Of a stretch of 48,639 bases of DNA, positions 8,621 through 18,374 are shown piece by piece; the first letter of the stretch is position 1; every line of letters starts with the position of its first letter. Where the stretch lies: positions 1-48,639 of the IMG/VR virus record IMGVR_UViG_3300033388_005224. One strand, 5' to 3'. The notes under the pieces are model-generated. The model saw only the letters and a program-made list of their open reading frames with translations. It did not search any database and was not told the DNA's origin. The DNA is from a virus. The position numbers and the translations under genes are program-made.

Positions 8621-11089
8621 TTAGATGACTCCGATTCCGAGCCTAATGAAGATCCAGTTGACTGGGAACGTTGGCTGTACTGCTACTCTGATGTTCCACT
8701 GACGTGGCTCAACTGGGTCTCTTTCAACCGTTAGGTCCCTGAAGTCTGTGATTAGCCTTCTTGAAAGGAAGCTCTGCATCATTGCTGTTGCACGAGCAAA
8801 GAGTGTCTGCTGGAAGGTTGGAGTCTCTGCCTTGCCAATGAATGGGTCGAATGCAGTTCTCATATCCTTAGCAATCCTGTCTCTGATGAAGACAACTGAC
8901 ATTTCCTCTTCCTCTGGAAGAAGTGAGTCTGTTGTTGTCTTACCGAAGATAACAAGACCGCCACCAGAAAGTGGTCTAAGCATTGCAATACCAGCCGCTG
9001 TAACATTCTCCTCAATGATTGGGGAGAAGAGCTTGTCTCTGGTAAGAGTAAAGCCGCCAAGTGTCTTGTTTGTGAGTGGCTCCTGAATAAGGTCTCTACC
9101 ACCGAACCAACCAGCTGCAGCTGCTGCCATGAAGAAGCCGTCTGCCTGAACTCTGTCAGCGCCAGTCTGAACGATTACCTCATCTGGGTAGAAGTAGAAG
9201 ACACGGAAAGAATCTCCGTAGTTATTCTGAACACCGTAATCTGTAAGGTCCTCAATATCTCCTGAAAGAATCTCAGAAACATCATCGCCCTGAATGCCCT
9301 CAAGAACACCGATGTCCTCAACAGCTGCAGGCTCTGTGCCGATAACATTCTCAGGTGTAAGGCCTCTGATTGCGCCAATCATAAGAACACGCTCACGCTT
9401 GTTCTTAATTCCGGACATGGTTTCAACGTGCGCCTTACCGTTGGAGAAGATTGCTGAGATTGTCTGAGATGGAAGTGGAACAACCATATCAACCTCAATT
9501 CTCTCCGCAGCGTCGTATGCTGAAATCCAGCCTACATCGAAGAAGTCTGCATCCCTTGTATCAACAAGCGTGCAGCGAAGTGACTCGCCAAGTGAAAGTG
9601 CAAGGTCATCTGTGAAGAGGATTCTTGAGCTTGATGCTGATGAATCTAGAACCTGGAACTCAACACCAGTCTCTGCTGTGAATCCACCTGGGTCAGTGAT
9701 TGTAACCAATCCGTTTGACACAGAGACAATTGCATATGTTCCATCATTACCAACACCAGAGTTCTCGATCCTTATTGAGCGTGTTGGAGATACATCATCA
9801 ATACCGAACTGAACAGTCTGAGATGAAAGTGTTGCAGTGGTTGCTCCAGTTACAACAAGCTCACCGTCTGTACCAGACTTCTGAACAGAGTCGTCTTCAA
9901 TTACTGTATAAGAGAAGTCATAAGCTGCACCGTAAACGAAGCCGAGTGGGTTCGATGTGATTGTTGGGTCGTAGAAAGCAACCTTGTTAGGAAGAATCTG
10001 TGACTCAACACCGGTAATTGGGTCTGTTACAAAGAAGTTGATGTTTGAATCAGCATCTGGAGTAACGCCAAGCGGAAGCTCGAATGTAAGCTCTTCAATA
10101 TCGGACTCGCCGTTTGAAGACTCAACAAGCTGGTAAGACTCTCTGCGTGGAAGCGGTGGAGCACACTGAAGTGCAAACACACCAGGAGTTCCGTTCGCAA
10201 ATGCAAGCTGAGCACCGAGAGACAGCCTATTGGAAAGAGATGGAGAACCATGTTTCGCAGTAAGCTGATTGATATCTGTAAAGAACTGAGGATCGTTTAT
10301 GTCGATCTCAGGTATGTAGTTCGCTGTTAGAGATTCGCCAACTCTTAGAGAGCCGCCAGAAACCTCGAATACAAATGAGTCACCTTCAACGAATGCTGTT
10401 GAACCTTCAGAAATGGCGAACTGAAGAACACCGTTGTTACGAGTCTGTCCATCTGACTGCCAAGTAATCTGATTACCATAACCATCAAGAACAACACCCG
10501 ACACCGTTCCTCTAACTACGAACTGTGCATATCCATCAATTGGATTTCCGTAGCCATCACGACGAACAGAGGTAACGCGAGCAGTCCAGGTTTCAGCAGG
10601 AGCATTCGGATCTAAAAGAGAAAGATTGGTTACGGTTCCGTTTCCTGTATTAGCACCACCTGGACGGAAGAGCTCTCCACCCTGATCTACAAGAGCTGCT
10701 CTTTGAAGCTCAACGCAGTCAGACTGGATATCAACTCTTGCATCATAACGTGAGTCAAAAGGATTGTCATCGATAGGAGACTCAAGAACTCTAAGCTCCA
10801 CTCCATTCCTAAATAATCTTGTACGATTTGGAATAAGTGGACCGATAGCTTGCTGTCCACCTAGGATGAAGTGTCTACCGTCTGGAGTTCCTGTTAAAGT
10901 ACAATCTGATCCGATGCCATCATTGCCGTTACCAACAGCAAGGTTAACAATTACTTCTTCACGATTGCCTTCGCCCATCAACACAGCAGTACGTGCTCCA
11001 GATGGAACTGCAACACCAGTTGTTAATGATTCAGTTTGTGTGTATACGCCTGGTACGGCGTTTCCTGCACCTGGAAAGTTAGCTGCCAT
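8621..11089 (-). CDS. Contractile tail sheath protein
   Basis: The N-terminus (FPGAGNAVPGVYTQTESLTT) is of the sheath type that begins with a PGVY element. The C-terminal domain carries the family's usual elements: a VVFIRDRIAKDMRTAF helix, a FLSRRLITDFRDL segment, and a last strand set ending QWNIRVAVQPTFPVNWIFIRL. At 822 residues it is longer than T4 gp18. The extra length lies in variable beta-rich insertions, roughly residues 100-260 and 330-520, likely exposed on the sheath surface. Three DGY tripeptides lie within about 40 residues near residue 180 (RRDGYGNPIDGY, then VVLDGYGNQ). A clear AGAGGA ribosome binding site precedes the ATG. It heads the sheath-tube-chaperone-tape order and is preceded by a 103-base gap that may hold a promoter. 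Confidence 0.9.
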   Translation of the reverse strand: MAANFPGAGNAVPGVYTQTESLTTGVAVPSGARTAVLMGEGNREEVIVNLAVGNGNDGIGSDCTLTGTPDGRHFILGGQQAIGPLIPNRTRLFRNGVELRVLESPIDDNPFDSRYDARVDIQSDCVELQRAALVDQGGELFRPGGANTGNGTVTNLSLLDPNAPAETWTARVTSVRRDGYGNPIDGYAQFVVRGTVSGVVLDGYGNQITWQSDGQTRNNGVLQFAISEGSTAFVEGDSFVFEVSGGSLRVGESLTANYIPEIDINDPQFFTDINQLTAKHGSPSLSNRLSLGAQLAFANGTPGVFALQCAPPLPRRESYQLVESSNGESDIEELTFELPLGVTPDADSNINFFVTDPITGVESQILPNKVAFYDPTITSNPLGFVYGAAYDFSYTVIEDDSVQKSGTDGELVVTGATTATLSSQTVQFGIDDVSPTRSIRIENSGVGNDGTYAIVSVSNGLVTITDPGGFTAETGVEFQVLDSSASSSRILFTDDLALSLGESLRCTLVDTRDADFFDVGWISAYDAAERIEVDMVVPLPSQTISAIFSNGKAHVETMSGIKNKRERVLMIGAIRGLTPENVIGTEPAAVEDIGVLEGIQGDDVSEILSGDIEDLTDYGVQNNYGDSFRVFYFYPDEVIVQTGADRVQADGFFMAAAAAGWFGGRDLIQEPLTNKTLGGFTLTRDKLFSPIIEENVTAAGIAMLRPLSGGGLVIFGKTTTDSLLPEEEEMSVVFIRDRIAKDMRTAFDPFIGKAETPTFQQTLFARATAMMQSFLSRRLITDFRDLTVERDPVEPRQWNIRVAVQPTFPVNWIFIRLGIGVI

Positions 11090-11192
11090 TTAGTCCTCTT
11101 TTATTCAAAACCTTTAGAATGCTAATACGGGTTTTTATAACCTACACTTATGTTTTCTTATGTATAGTTTACAATCCTATTTTTTAAGGGGC

Positions 11193-11987
11193 TTAGAGCC
11201 CTTCAAGCTCGTCAATGAGCTGAACTTGGGTATTTATGGTCAAGTTTGGAGATATCACTGGTGGATTCACTCCTAAGTTGCCAAATTCTACGCAAATATT
11301 GATAGCGTCCAGCATGGACTCTACTGGTATTTCACGCCTCCATTCCATCCTGACCTCTAAGGAAATGGAGTTTTTATATAATGGCTCTTGCTGTCTATCC
11401 TGAGTTTCTGAGGGGCCTGATGAGCTAACATTACGAATAGCCACGCCTGCCCTCAAAAGCTCCTCATATCTAATATCCTGAAGGAGCACCATTACAAAGT
11501 TTGTTAGTTCGTCTCTGGACTCAGAATCTCGTGCCCAGATATCAACAGAAACAGACCCCTCCCAAGCTCCTGCAAATACATAATGAGTAGGAGTTGTAAA
11601 GAGGCTTTCATTTCCATAACCGTCAATCACCTTTGTGACATCATACTTAACAGTTTCTTTATTTCGGTTTATGGAGATTGGTACATATTTAACCCCGCCC
11701 ATTTTCACTAATAGAGCAGGATAGAAAATTACGTCATGCCTGAATCTTTCGCCTATGAAGATCCTTGTCGTTTCATCATCATTGAAACCGGCATCAAGAG
11801 GTACATCTGTAAGGTCAGGTGTGTAAGGGAATCCGTACTGATCGCTTACATAATGGTAGTAAGAGTCCTTTGCGAACTCGTCTCTCAGGATACCAATGAT
11901 GATATCCTTCACAACATTGGTGTTCGTATTCTGAACAACGTTGTGAATCTGATTAAGATCAGATCTTGTGAAAGAGCCTGTAGTCAT
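11193..11987 (-). CDS. Tail terminator / tail completion-like protein
   Basis: This 264-residue protein lies immediately upstream of the sheath gene, where contractile-tailed phages often keep the tail terminator or sheath-capping protein. It begins with a helical segment (DLNQIHNVVQNTNTNVVKDI), then a Tyr-rich loop, and has central strands around THYVFAGAWEGSVSVDIWAR followed by helix ELTNFVMVLLQDIRYEELL. That alpha/beta order, with a strand, a helix and a late EVRMEWRREIPVE strand, fits terminator-like folds in general, but I recognise no specific family signature. It carries one DGYGN motif near residue 125. No good ribosome binding site is visible just before the ATG. The function is inferred mainly from position. 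Confidence 0.45.
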   Translation of the reverse strand: MTTGSFTRSDLNQIHNVVQNTNTNVVKDIIIGILRDEFAKDSYYHYVSDQYGFPYTPDLTDVPLDAGFNDDETTRIFIGERFRHDVIFYPALLVKMGGVKYVPISINRNKETVKYDVTKVIDGYGNESLFTTPTHYVFAGAWEGSVSVDIWARDSESRDELTNFVMVLLQDIRYEELLRAGVAIRNVSSSGPSETQDRQQEPLYKNSISLEVRMEWRREIPVESMLDAINICVEFGNLGVNPPVISPNLTINTQVQLIDELEGL

Positions 11988-12038
11988 ACAGGAATGCCAA
12001 ATTATCCGCTCCCAGATATAAACAGCCGAACTTTTTTC

Positions 12039-12070
12039 TTGACTTTAGTTTAACTCCACGCTAGTATACT
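12039..12070 (+). promoter_or_regulatory. Sigma70-type promoter of the lipoprotein gene
   Basis: TTGACT (12039-12044) is followed after 17 bases by TAGTAT (12062-12067), which overlaps TATACT (12065-12070). This is a good vegetative bacterial promoter pointing to the only plus-strand gene. Just downstream, GGGAATTATCCC (12084-12095) has inverted 4-base arms and could be an operator, but that is weak. A host-like promoter suggests expression outside the late phage programme. Confidence 0.6.
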
Positions 12071-12124
12071 ATTATTCGCTTTCGGGAATTATCCCAGTTC
12101 ATACAAGATTACAAGGACAATACA

Positions 12125-12847
12125 ATGAAGACCTCAACTCTCTCACTAATCTCAATCATCTCAATCTCTTTCCTCTCTGGCTGCGCTGGAGACACCTTTT
12201 CTACCGCAGAAGAAGCCAATGGCTCAGGGTCTAATATGAGAGACGGGTCTGGTGGTGAAGGAGCAGAGACCTTCATGGATAAGACCGGAGGCTCAAACGG
12301 TGAGTCTGGTGGATCTTCATCAACTGGTGGCACCGATACTGGGACTGGCGGAAATGGGGGCGACACCTCAACTGGTGGCAGTGATAATACCGGAGGATCT
12401 GAAAATACTGGCGGCAGCGGAGGCGGCGAAACCTGCGTTCCAAAAACCTGTGATACTCTCACTGTCATTCTTTCAGGTGACGCCATTCAGCAAGGTGAAC
12501 CAGGGTCTTCATGCGGAACCCATGAAGATGGATGTGGTAACTTCATCTTCTGCGATGAATGTAATGGTGACAATAGGGAATGTGGCGGTCGTCAAACTCA
12601 AAAACTCACTGCTGGTACTGCAGGAAATCCCATGTATACTGAGGGTGTTGCGGGAGTTTGTGGAGGCGGCTGCACAGAGCAGACGGTAAACTCTATTAAG
12701 AGCTGGTATTGTCCCGATCATGACAAAGCATATTCATGCTCCCTTTTAATTGAAGAGCCTCAAATTGTACCACCTCCTTCAGATTTCGATGGTATGACAT
12801 GTACCATCTCTGAATATGGTGATGCTATGTTTTGCTGCAACCTCTAA
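12125..12847 (+). CDS. Secreted lipoprotein with Gly/Ser/Thr linker and Cys-rich domain (moron-like)
   Basis: This 240-residue protein is the only plus-strand gene. It has a signal peptide ending in the lipobox LSGC, so Cys20 should be lipidated and the protein anchored in a membrane. Residues 25-102 are a Gly/Ser/Thr-rich linker with repeated STGG and TGG units. From residue 104 a Cys-rich domain follows (CVPKTC, SSCGTHEDGCGNFIFCDEC, later CGGGC and a final CC). I associate this cysteine order with surface lipoproteins of Myxococcota and relatives, which suggests host origin. The start is fixed by AAGGA seven bases before the ATG. It has its own promoter and a bidirectional terminator, so it is an autonomous unit inside the tail operon. 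A role in superinfection exclusion or host surface change is inferred from this moron-like setting, not shown. Confidence 0.8.
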   Translation: MKTSTLSLISIISISFLSGCAGDTFSTAEEANGSGSNMRDGSGGEGAETFMDKTGGSNGESGGSSSTGGTDTGTGGNGGDTSTGGSDNTGGSENTGGSGGGETCVPKTCDTLTVILSGDAIQQGEPGSSCGTHEDGCGNFIFCDECNGDNRECGGRQTQKLTAGTAGNPMYTEGVAGVCGGGCTEQTVNSIKSWYCPDHDKAYSCSLLIEEPQIVPPPSDFDGMTCTISEYGDAMFCCNL

Positions 12848-12850
12848 AGA

Positions 12851-12880
12851 AAAGGGCAGGGTTAGTACCTGCCCTTTTTT
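12851..12880. terminator. Bidirectional intrinsic terminator
   Basis: AAAGGGCAGG and CCTGCCCTTT form a 10-bp stem with a 7-base loop. T runs follow on both strands. It lies between the convergent lipoprotein gene (stop at 12847) and the spike gene (stop at 12882), so it serves both. Confidence 0.85.
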
Positions 12881-12881
12881 A

Positions 12882-15206
12882 TTAGAAAGTATAATACACT
12901 GCTACATTAAAAAATGTTAATCTTGTATTGGCTCCAGCACTCATGTTACTGAAATCAAACTTCAAACGAGTATTTTCTACACTTTGATATAAATCTGTAC
13001 CAGTAAATGCCTTATTGAATACAACATTTTCACCTACTAAATAATCCTCAAGTACAAATGACTGAGTATCTAGTAAGGTTCCACCTCGATAATAATCGAT
13101 ATCAAGATCTCCATTAGAAAACACTGCATTAGAAACCGTAAACGATCCTTGATAACCGTATATTTTAGCCCCTGGTGGAAGCGCCTCCCACAAATGAAGA
13201 TCAATTGCAAAGGTAATGTTAGAGCCGGTATTATTCCACTCCATTCTCCAATGCCCAACAGCATCTTGTGCAATACTTGCAAGCTCGTAAGAGGTTGTAT
13301 TGCCATTTTCCCAAAGAATAGGATCAGAAAAGCTGTCCTTTCTGCCGAAAGATCCTTTCAAACCTAGTCTCCTAGTTTGAACATCATTAATGTTGCCAAA
13401 AATATAATCAGCATCTTCTTGAAACGCTGCTGTTGTAATGGTGTTACCGAATGAGTCTGAATCACCTTCATCAAGAAGTGATGAGCTTAAGTAGTTTCCT
13501 GTGCAAACAGTTCTAGACCCATTGCCTTCAAGAGCTATGAAGACATTACATACAGTGTCAACTTTGTATAACTTATTGTTAACAACCTGATTTGGCTCAT
13601 CTGGCGGGCTGCTTGCTGATGATGTATCTATTTCAATTCCAATATTTAGGAATCTCACCGAATTACCAGAGCAATGCGCTCTAGCCTCTACTGCTAGAAT
13701 ACCTGTGAGGTAAGAGGTATCTGCAATCTTTGTTTCCACAGTGTTCTCTGAAATAAATGCATTTGAGCACCCGTCAACAAATATTCCAACATCTCTAAAA
13801 TCTTCACCAAAATCAGTAGAGAAATCAGTATCATTATACATTACAACATTATTGGAAACCTCAAATCTCTCGACAAGTGTATTACCAAATAATCTAACAT
13901 AAGAGCATCTGTTTCTGTTTACAGATACTGATTGGTAAGATTGAGAGAAAGCTGTGAAATTAAATCTGCCAAAAATATCGACAGACCCAATGGCCAAAGC
14001 CTGATTGTCGCTAACGGATAAATGAGAGTCTTTAACAATAAGTCCATCTCCAACGCCAAGATTGAACCCTATTAACCCATCCTTAATCACATTACCCGAA
14101 ACTGATGCGTTGAATAAAACCAATCCAGCTGGAGTTACATCAATAGTATTACAAGATAAAACAATACTCTGACCATCCTTTATGGTGTTATCTTTAATGG
14201 ATAGGTTCGTTAATGACAGGTCAGTAGCAGCCACTCCTATAGCGCAATTCAAGGCATTTGCAGAAGACTCAAAAGTGCAATTGCTAACTGAAACATTCTC
14301 TCCAGTTTGAGATGCTGTTGAAGAGTAAAGCGCAACGTATGGCGCTCTCTCTATCGATGAAGAAGAGAATGTACACCCATCAACAGTTACATTTCCTAAT
14401 AATCCTCCACTTTCAGTTATATTTATGCACGCCAATCCAAGATCCAAATTTGAATTTGGATTAGCTGAAACAACTTCGGCATTATATTCAAATACCAAAT
14501 CCTCAAACTTAACCCCATGACTTGCAAGGAATCCGTTTTGTGAATTGACAATAATTCGTCCACCATCACCCTTGACAATCAAAGTAGTAGTATCAGTAAA
14601 CCCAACTAAATCAACCTCCTCATCAATAGTGAAGTCTCCATTAACCTTAACAGTAATGGATGTGGCATCTGAGTTAGAGCAATAAGTCTTAACCGCCTCA
14701 AAAGACGTAAAGGAACTTATTCTAGAATCATCTGATATTGTAAAATCTATAGCCGCTGTTTGATTTGATATATTATTTCTAGCATCTGTAACTGAGTTTA
14801 CTGTAACAGAAGCTATGGTAACATTAGCTACAGCAATTATCGTCAAATCCTTTCTAAAGTTTGTTAGCTCATCAAATGTAACAGATGGTATGTAGTAGTT
14901 ATCAATATCAGGGAGCCTTCTCGCAAAAAAGTGCTGCTTAGTTAATGTTACAGGTATTGCCTCTAACAAGTCCTTATCATTAACACAAATAGCCCAATTA
15001 AGCGTTGTTACATCTCCGCCACCAGTATCCTGAACAATTTCTGGTATAGAAACTGAAGATGCCGACATTGTTGACATATGACCATTCACAAGAGCTATAC
15101 CGCCATTGAAATCAAGCGTTCCTGGCTGAGATACATTCTCACCCTTGAATGTAAAGCCCTGTTGTAAGGTCAACCTCGGAAACATTTCCAAACTCTCTAA
15201 GGTCAT
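12882..15206 (-). CDS. Tailspike-like protein with right-handed beta-helix
   Basis: This protein of about 774 residues has a central region (about 190-560) with the repeating pattern of a right-handed parallel beta-helix. Successive rungs read VSNCTFESS, LSIKDNTIKDG, ASVSGNVIKDG, VSVNRNRCSYV, EVSNNVVMYN and AFISENTVETK. Such helices are typical of phage tailspikes that bind or cleave surface polysaccharide; no catalytic residues can be assigned by eye. The C-terminal 150 residues form a separate beta-rich domain, possibly for trimerisation. The N-terminal 100 residues probably attach to the virion. The start is uncertain: the ATG at 15206 overlaps the upstream gene by 68 bases without a clear ribosome binding site, and the ATG at 15185 is an alternative. 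It ends at the shared terminator. Confidence 0.7.
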   Translation of the reverse strand: MTLESLEMFPRLTLQQGFTFKGENVSQPGTLDFNGGIALVNGHMSTMSASSVSIPEIVQDTGGGDVTTLNWAICVNDKDLLEAIPVTLTKQHFFARRLPDIDNYYIPSVTFDELTNFRKDLTIIAVANVTIASVTVNSVTDARNNISNQTAAIDFTISDDSRISSFTSFEAVKTYCSNSDATSITVKVNGDFTIDEEVDLVGFTDTTTLIVKGDGGRIIVNSQNGFLASHGVKFEDLVFEYNAEVVSANPNSNLDLGLACINITESGGLLGNVTVDGCTFSSSSIERAPYVALYSSTASQTGENVSVSNCTFESSANALNCAIGVAATDLSLTNLSIKDNTIKDGQSIVLSCNTIDVTPAGLVLFNASVSGNVIKDGLIGFNLGVGDGLIVKDSHLSVSDNQALAIGSVDIFGRFNFTAFSQSYQSVSVNRNRCSYVRLFGNTLVERFEVSNNVVMYNDTDFSTDFGEDFRDVGIFVDGCSNAFISENTVETKIADTSYLTGILAVEARAHCSGNSVRFLNIGIEIDTSSASSPPDEPNQVVNNKLYKVDTVCNVFIALEGNGSRTVCTGNYLSSSLLDEGDSDSFGNTITTAAFQEDADYIFGNINDVQTRRLGLKGSFGRKDSFSDPILWENGNTTSYELASIAQDAVGHWRMEWNNTGSNITFAIDLHLWEALPPGAKIYGYQGSFTVSNAVFSNGDLDIDYYRGGTLLDTQSFVLEDYLVGENVVFNKAFTGTDLYQSVENTRLKFDFSNMSAGANTRLTFFNVAVYYTF

Positions 15207-17916
15207 TAATATGTGTAACAGAGTTATCTACGAGCACACACCCGGCAAGTCTTAGATTTTCTTGATTTGTTGCAAGAGTATCGAAAACCTCAATATCAAC
15301 GTACCTCTGATCGGCAGTGGACATAACCAAAGTTCCTGGACGCTGAATCTCTTCAAAGAATTCAATTTCAATGAAGTCAACATCTGTTGAGTCATAGAAC
15401 CTTGTTGGCACATCCTTTCTAGCTCTAACCACTCTACCGAAATCAGTAATATCATCAGTTCCGGTTACTCTCTTTCCTAAATAACCGTCAAACTCTCCGG
15501 TAGTAGTATCATAGTCAGTGACCATGAATCTAACGAATCTGTTTGTTCCAGTAGCTCCATCATCAATAAAGCCCTTGAGCTTTGGTGATACCTCTGTGAT
15601 TCTGAAACCATTCAGGGTTCCGAGAAGAGATGGAGTCTCTGCCTGGAGAGGAAGCCTTGCTCTTTCATGAGTAAAGGTCTTACCCTCCTCATTCGCAAAT
15701 ACTTCATGATACCTTGAGAAAGGATTAACGTTAATTGTATCAATAACGTTAGCTTGATTAAATCCTACCGAATCCTCTCCAAAGTGAAGTCTTACCTGGA
15801 GTGGCGGCGTTGCCGATGCACCAATAGGCGCACCAGAAGCATGGATAGAGTTCACAACAGTGATCGATGTAGTAGCATCCACGCCTGGACAGCAATCAGT
15901 AAAGTTAACCTCTTTAATTACAAACCTTCCATAATCAACCTCATTGAATAGAGCGTCTCCTCTATCAATTGCAGGCTGTATAGTAATCGTTTTTCCAGGC
16001 TTAAGCTCCGCTCTAGCAAGGTTTCCATTTACCTGATAGGTTGTCTCTACAGTAGTAGCTCCAACTGGCACACGACTTGAAACGTACCCATCCCAGTATG
16101 GAGTGGTTGGAGTAGTGAGATATGTTGTAGCAAATGAATCTCTAGAGATTCCGTTAACTGAGTAATTTCTCTTATCAAGAGGGAAGTGTACGACTGTTGG
16201 ATATGTCGCTGCGGCCAATGCGGAATCATATGAAGACTGGTAATTAATAGATGCAACAGAAGCTTTAGAAAAACCAAATCCAAGAGCGTCTCTTGAGTCT
16301 ACCGCATCACCTATAACGTTGTTTACATATACACCGGATACTAAAGAACCAGCTGTAAGACTTCCGTTAATGATAGAGAACGCCGCTCCATTAATGGAGT
16401 CAGTCATCATGATTCCAAACTCACCATCCTGCTGGTAAGCCATGAATCTATAATTGTAACCACCAGCCCTAAGAGCATTATTGGTAGCATTAACTACTGA
16501 ATCTATTGTATACTTGCCTGGTGTGATGCCCGCATTTCCGGTGACATCAATCGCTGGAAGATCAATTGCAGCTTCAGCTGGATTACCAGTGGGGTAAAGA
16601 GCTAAATATAAACTGTAGTGAGTTGAATCTAGTTGAGTCGGGTCGAAACCGATACCCAAAACTCTAGCAGCCTTTGGGTCTCCAACGATAAGAGATGATG
16701 TAATCGCTGGATCAATATCGTTGTTCGCAGCAGCTACTGCAAATGTGCCCCAGTTATTAGTTTCAAATCTCTTCCTATCAATCCTTACAGATGCAGCATA
16801 TCCATCTGCTGGCCAAAGGTTTGTTCCATTGATTCTAACAACCCACTCTAAACCTGGGTCATGCCTCTTAGATTCAACATTGAAAACTCCCTCTATTCCA
16901 TTTCCGTAGTTAACTCTTACTACATCACCAACAGCAACCTTAGCAAACTTCTCATCGAAAAGGTTGCTAGTATTATCCGGATTGAAAACAATAATGTCAT
17001 CACCAGTAGTATTATTATCTACAGGAGAGGTGATTGGGCAGTTTACAAGATACGCAGACGCTGATGTTGGAGGTATAATGTTGTATGAATAACCATCAAC
17101 ATTTCCAACAAGGACAGATCTAGACTCCCTAGGTACACCATTTGTATGCTGATTTCCCTGGTGCTGCTGGATAACGATAACATTAGCGTCATCAATTGCA
17201 TCAAGAGACTTCTGAACAGTATCCGCAGATTGCGGTAACACTGTAAAGTTAGATGTATCCACAAAGATACCAGAAGCTGTATGCGCACCACCATTTGAAT
17301 TAAGCTCGTGTGCTACAAAGACATCATTAATTTCAAGAAGAGCCTCAGCAACAGTTGTTGCTGCTCTTGGATCTCCGTTCTTATCAAGAAGACCGGTCCA
17401 GTTGAAAGATGGGTCTCTTGGGTCATTAGGAGTCGCATTTATATCAATGTGAGAAGCTACATGGCGTCCTGCAGTTGAACCATCTGAGAGAACAACAGCA
17501 CCTGCAATATGTGAGAGAAGGTCAGCGTTTGTAGTTGCCAAGAATGCTGCGGTTGAATTTAGTAGATTTGAGTTTGCAGTAATCTGAGCATTCAAATCAA
17601 CTGTATTGAAATCAAGAGATAACTTTGACTCCTCGATACCAGCATTCGCACCCACCTGAGGGTTATCAATTGGTAGTGTCGCTAGCCCTACAGATGTAAG
17701 TGCGGAAGCTTTGATGGTTCCATTTGGGTTAATGGAAACATCAAGCCTATTCACAACGGAAGAAAGGGAGCCGGATGGATTAGTACCCAGCTCTCTTTCG
17801 ATTGCAAAGACAGCAGATCTAAGCCGATTTATTGCCTCTGTGCCAAGCTCAGAAAGGTTGTCATCAATTCTTATGATGGTTGTATCATCATCTATTTGAA
17901 AGGGATATACTGTCAT
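15139..17916 (-). CDS. Large tail or baseplate trunk protein
   Basis: This 925-residue protein begins with a helical segment (INRLRSAVFAIERELG, then TNPSGS) that I associate with large virion trunk proteins. A Ser/Asn-rich linker and a long beta-rich body follow. The body has a Leu/Ala helix near 190-205 and His-rich turns (QQHQGNQHTNG). The domains look like a chain of small beta-sandwiches. Four DGY tripeptides are present (NVDGYSYN, WPADGYAAS, YWDGYVSS, FDGYLGK). It stands between the holin-like gene and the beta-helix spike gene and overlaps the latter, so it may be the trunk or adaptor on which the spike sits. A GGAAAG ribosome binding site supports the ATG. No enzymatic motif is seen. 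Assignment as a virion protein is by context and composition. Confidence 0.5.
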   Translation of the reverse strand: MTVYPFQIDDDTTIIRIDDNLSELGTEAINRLRSAVFAIERELGTNPSGSLSSVVNRLDVSINPNGTIKASALTSVGLATLPIDNPQVGANAGIEESKLSLDFNTVDLNAQITANSNLLNSTAAFLATTNADLLSHIAGAVVLSDGSTAGRHVASHIDINATPNDPRDPSFNWTGLLDKNGDPRAATTVAEALLEINDVFVAHELNSNGGAHTASGIFVDTSNFTVLPQSADTVQKSLDAIDDANVIVIQQHQGNQHTNGVPRESRSVLVGNVDGYSYNIIPPTSASAYLVNCPITSPVDNNTTGDDIIVFNPDNTSNLFDEKFAKVAVGDVVRVNYGNGIEGVFNVESKRHDPGLEWVVRINGTNLWPADGYAASVRIDRKRFETNNWGTFAVAAANNDIDPAITSSLIVGDPKAARVLGIGFDPTQLDSTHYSLYLALYPTGNPAEAAIDLPAIDVTGNAGITPGKYTIDSVVNATNNALRAGGYNYRFMAYQQDGEFGIMMTDSINGAAFSIINGSLTAGSLVSGVYVNNVIGDAVDSRDALGFGFSKASVASINYQSSYDSALAAATYPTVVHFPLDKRNYSVNGISRDSFATTYLTTPTTPYWDGYVSSRVPVGATTVETTYQVNGNLARAELKPGKTITIQPAIDRGDALFNEVDYGRFVIKEVNFTDCCPGVDATTSITVVNSIHASGAPIGASATPPLQVRLHFGEDSVGFNQANVIDTINVNPFSRYHEVFANEEGKTFTHERARLPLQAETPSLLGTLNGFRITEVSPKLKGFIDDGATGTNRFVRFMVTDYDTTTGEFDGYLGKRVTGTDDITDFGRVVRARKDVPTRFYDSTDVDFIEIEFFEEIQRPGTLVMSTADQRYVDIEVFDTLATNQENLRLAGCVLVDNSVTHINDLREFGNVSEVDLTTGLYIQG

Positions 17917-17939
17917 TTATCTTTCCGTTATTATTCTGT

Positions 17940-18329
17940 TTACTCAGTTAGCTTCTTTTCTTCTTCTTCAACTCTTTTTGACATGAGCTGATTTATCTTC
18001 TTTTTCAAGAACTTATATGTATTGTTGCAGATAAGGCCTGCTACAATTCCGAAGAAAACCCTGCCAGGAGTTGAGTTTGCAAACATCTCAGGGTATGGAT
18101 AGGACTCTACAAAGTATGCGATTAAACCACCAATAACTGATGGTGCAGCCAAAAGAACCCACTCATGCCAGAAATCAACCCACCACGGCTCATACTTATC
18201 AGGAAAAATAGGGGCAATCTTTGGCGCTAGAGCCTCGATAACTTTCCTAAAAGTAGCTACTGCAAGATACACTATAACAATAAATATAAGTGTTTGCATT
18301 GATAAAAACTGTGTTAATACACCTTCCAT
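17940..18329 (-). CDS. Holin-like small membrane protein
   Basis: This 129-residue protein has three probable membrane segments: about residues 10-28 (MQTLIFIVIVYLAVATF), 57-75 (EWVLLAAPSVIGGLIAYF) and 88-105 (GRVFFGIVAGLICNNTY). A short acidic and Trp-rich loop separates the first two. The C-terminus is strongly charged (KKKINQLMSKRVEEEEKK), as in many holins. A strong GGAGG ribosome binding site precedes the ATG. It lies among tail genes with no visible endolysin next to it. A role in membrane permeabilisation at lysis is plausible from size and topology, but other small membrane proteins would look the same. Confidence 0.5.
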   Translation of the reverse strand: MEGVLTQFLSMQTLIFIVIVYLAVATFRKVIEALAPKIAPIFPDKYEPWWVDFWHEWVLLAAPSVIGGLIAYFVESYPYPEMFANSTPGRVFFGIVAGLICNNTYKFLKKKINQLMSKRVEEEEKKLTE

Positions 18330-18374
18330 AAGGCCTCCATAGGTTAAAGTTATGTTAAATTATTGATTGAGGTC

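Noticed and set aside
10440-10570. A DNA-level repeat behind the DGYG motifs in the sheath gene
   Set aside because: The codons differ between copies (GATGGCTAC, GATGGATAT, GATGGTTAT), so the repetition is in the protein, not a DNA repeat.
12109-12486. Minus-strand open frame rich in Pro and Ser opposite the lipoprotein gene
   Set aside because: It is the antisense of the Gly/Ser/Thr-rich linker. It has no ribosome binding site, and the plus-strand gene has a clear promoter, signal peptide and terminator.
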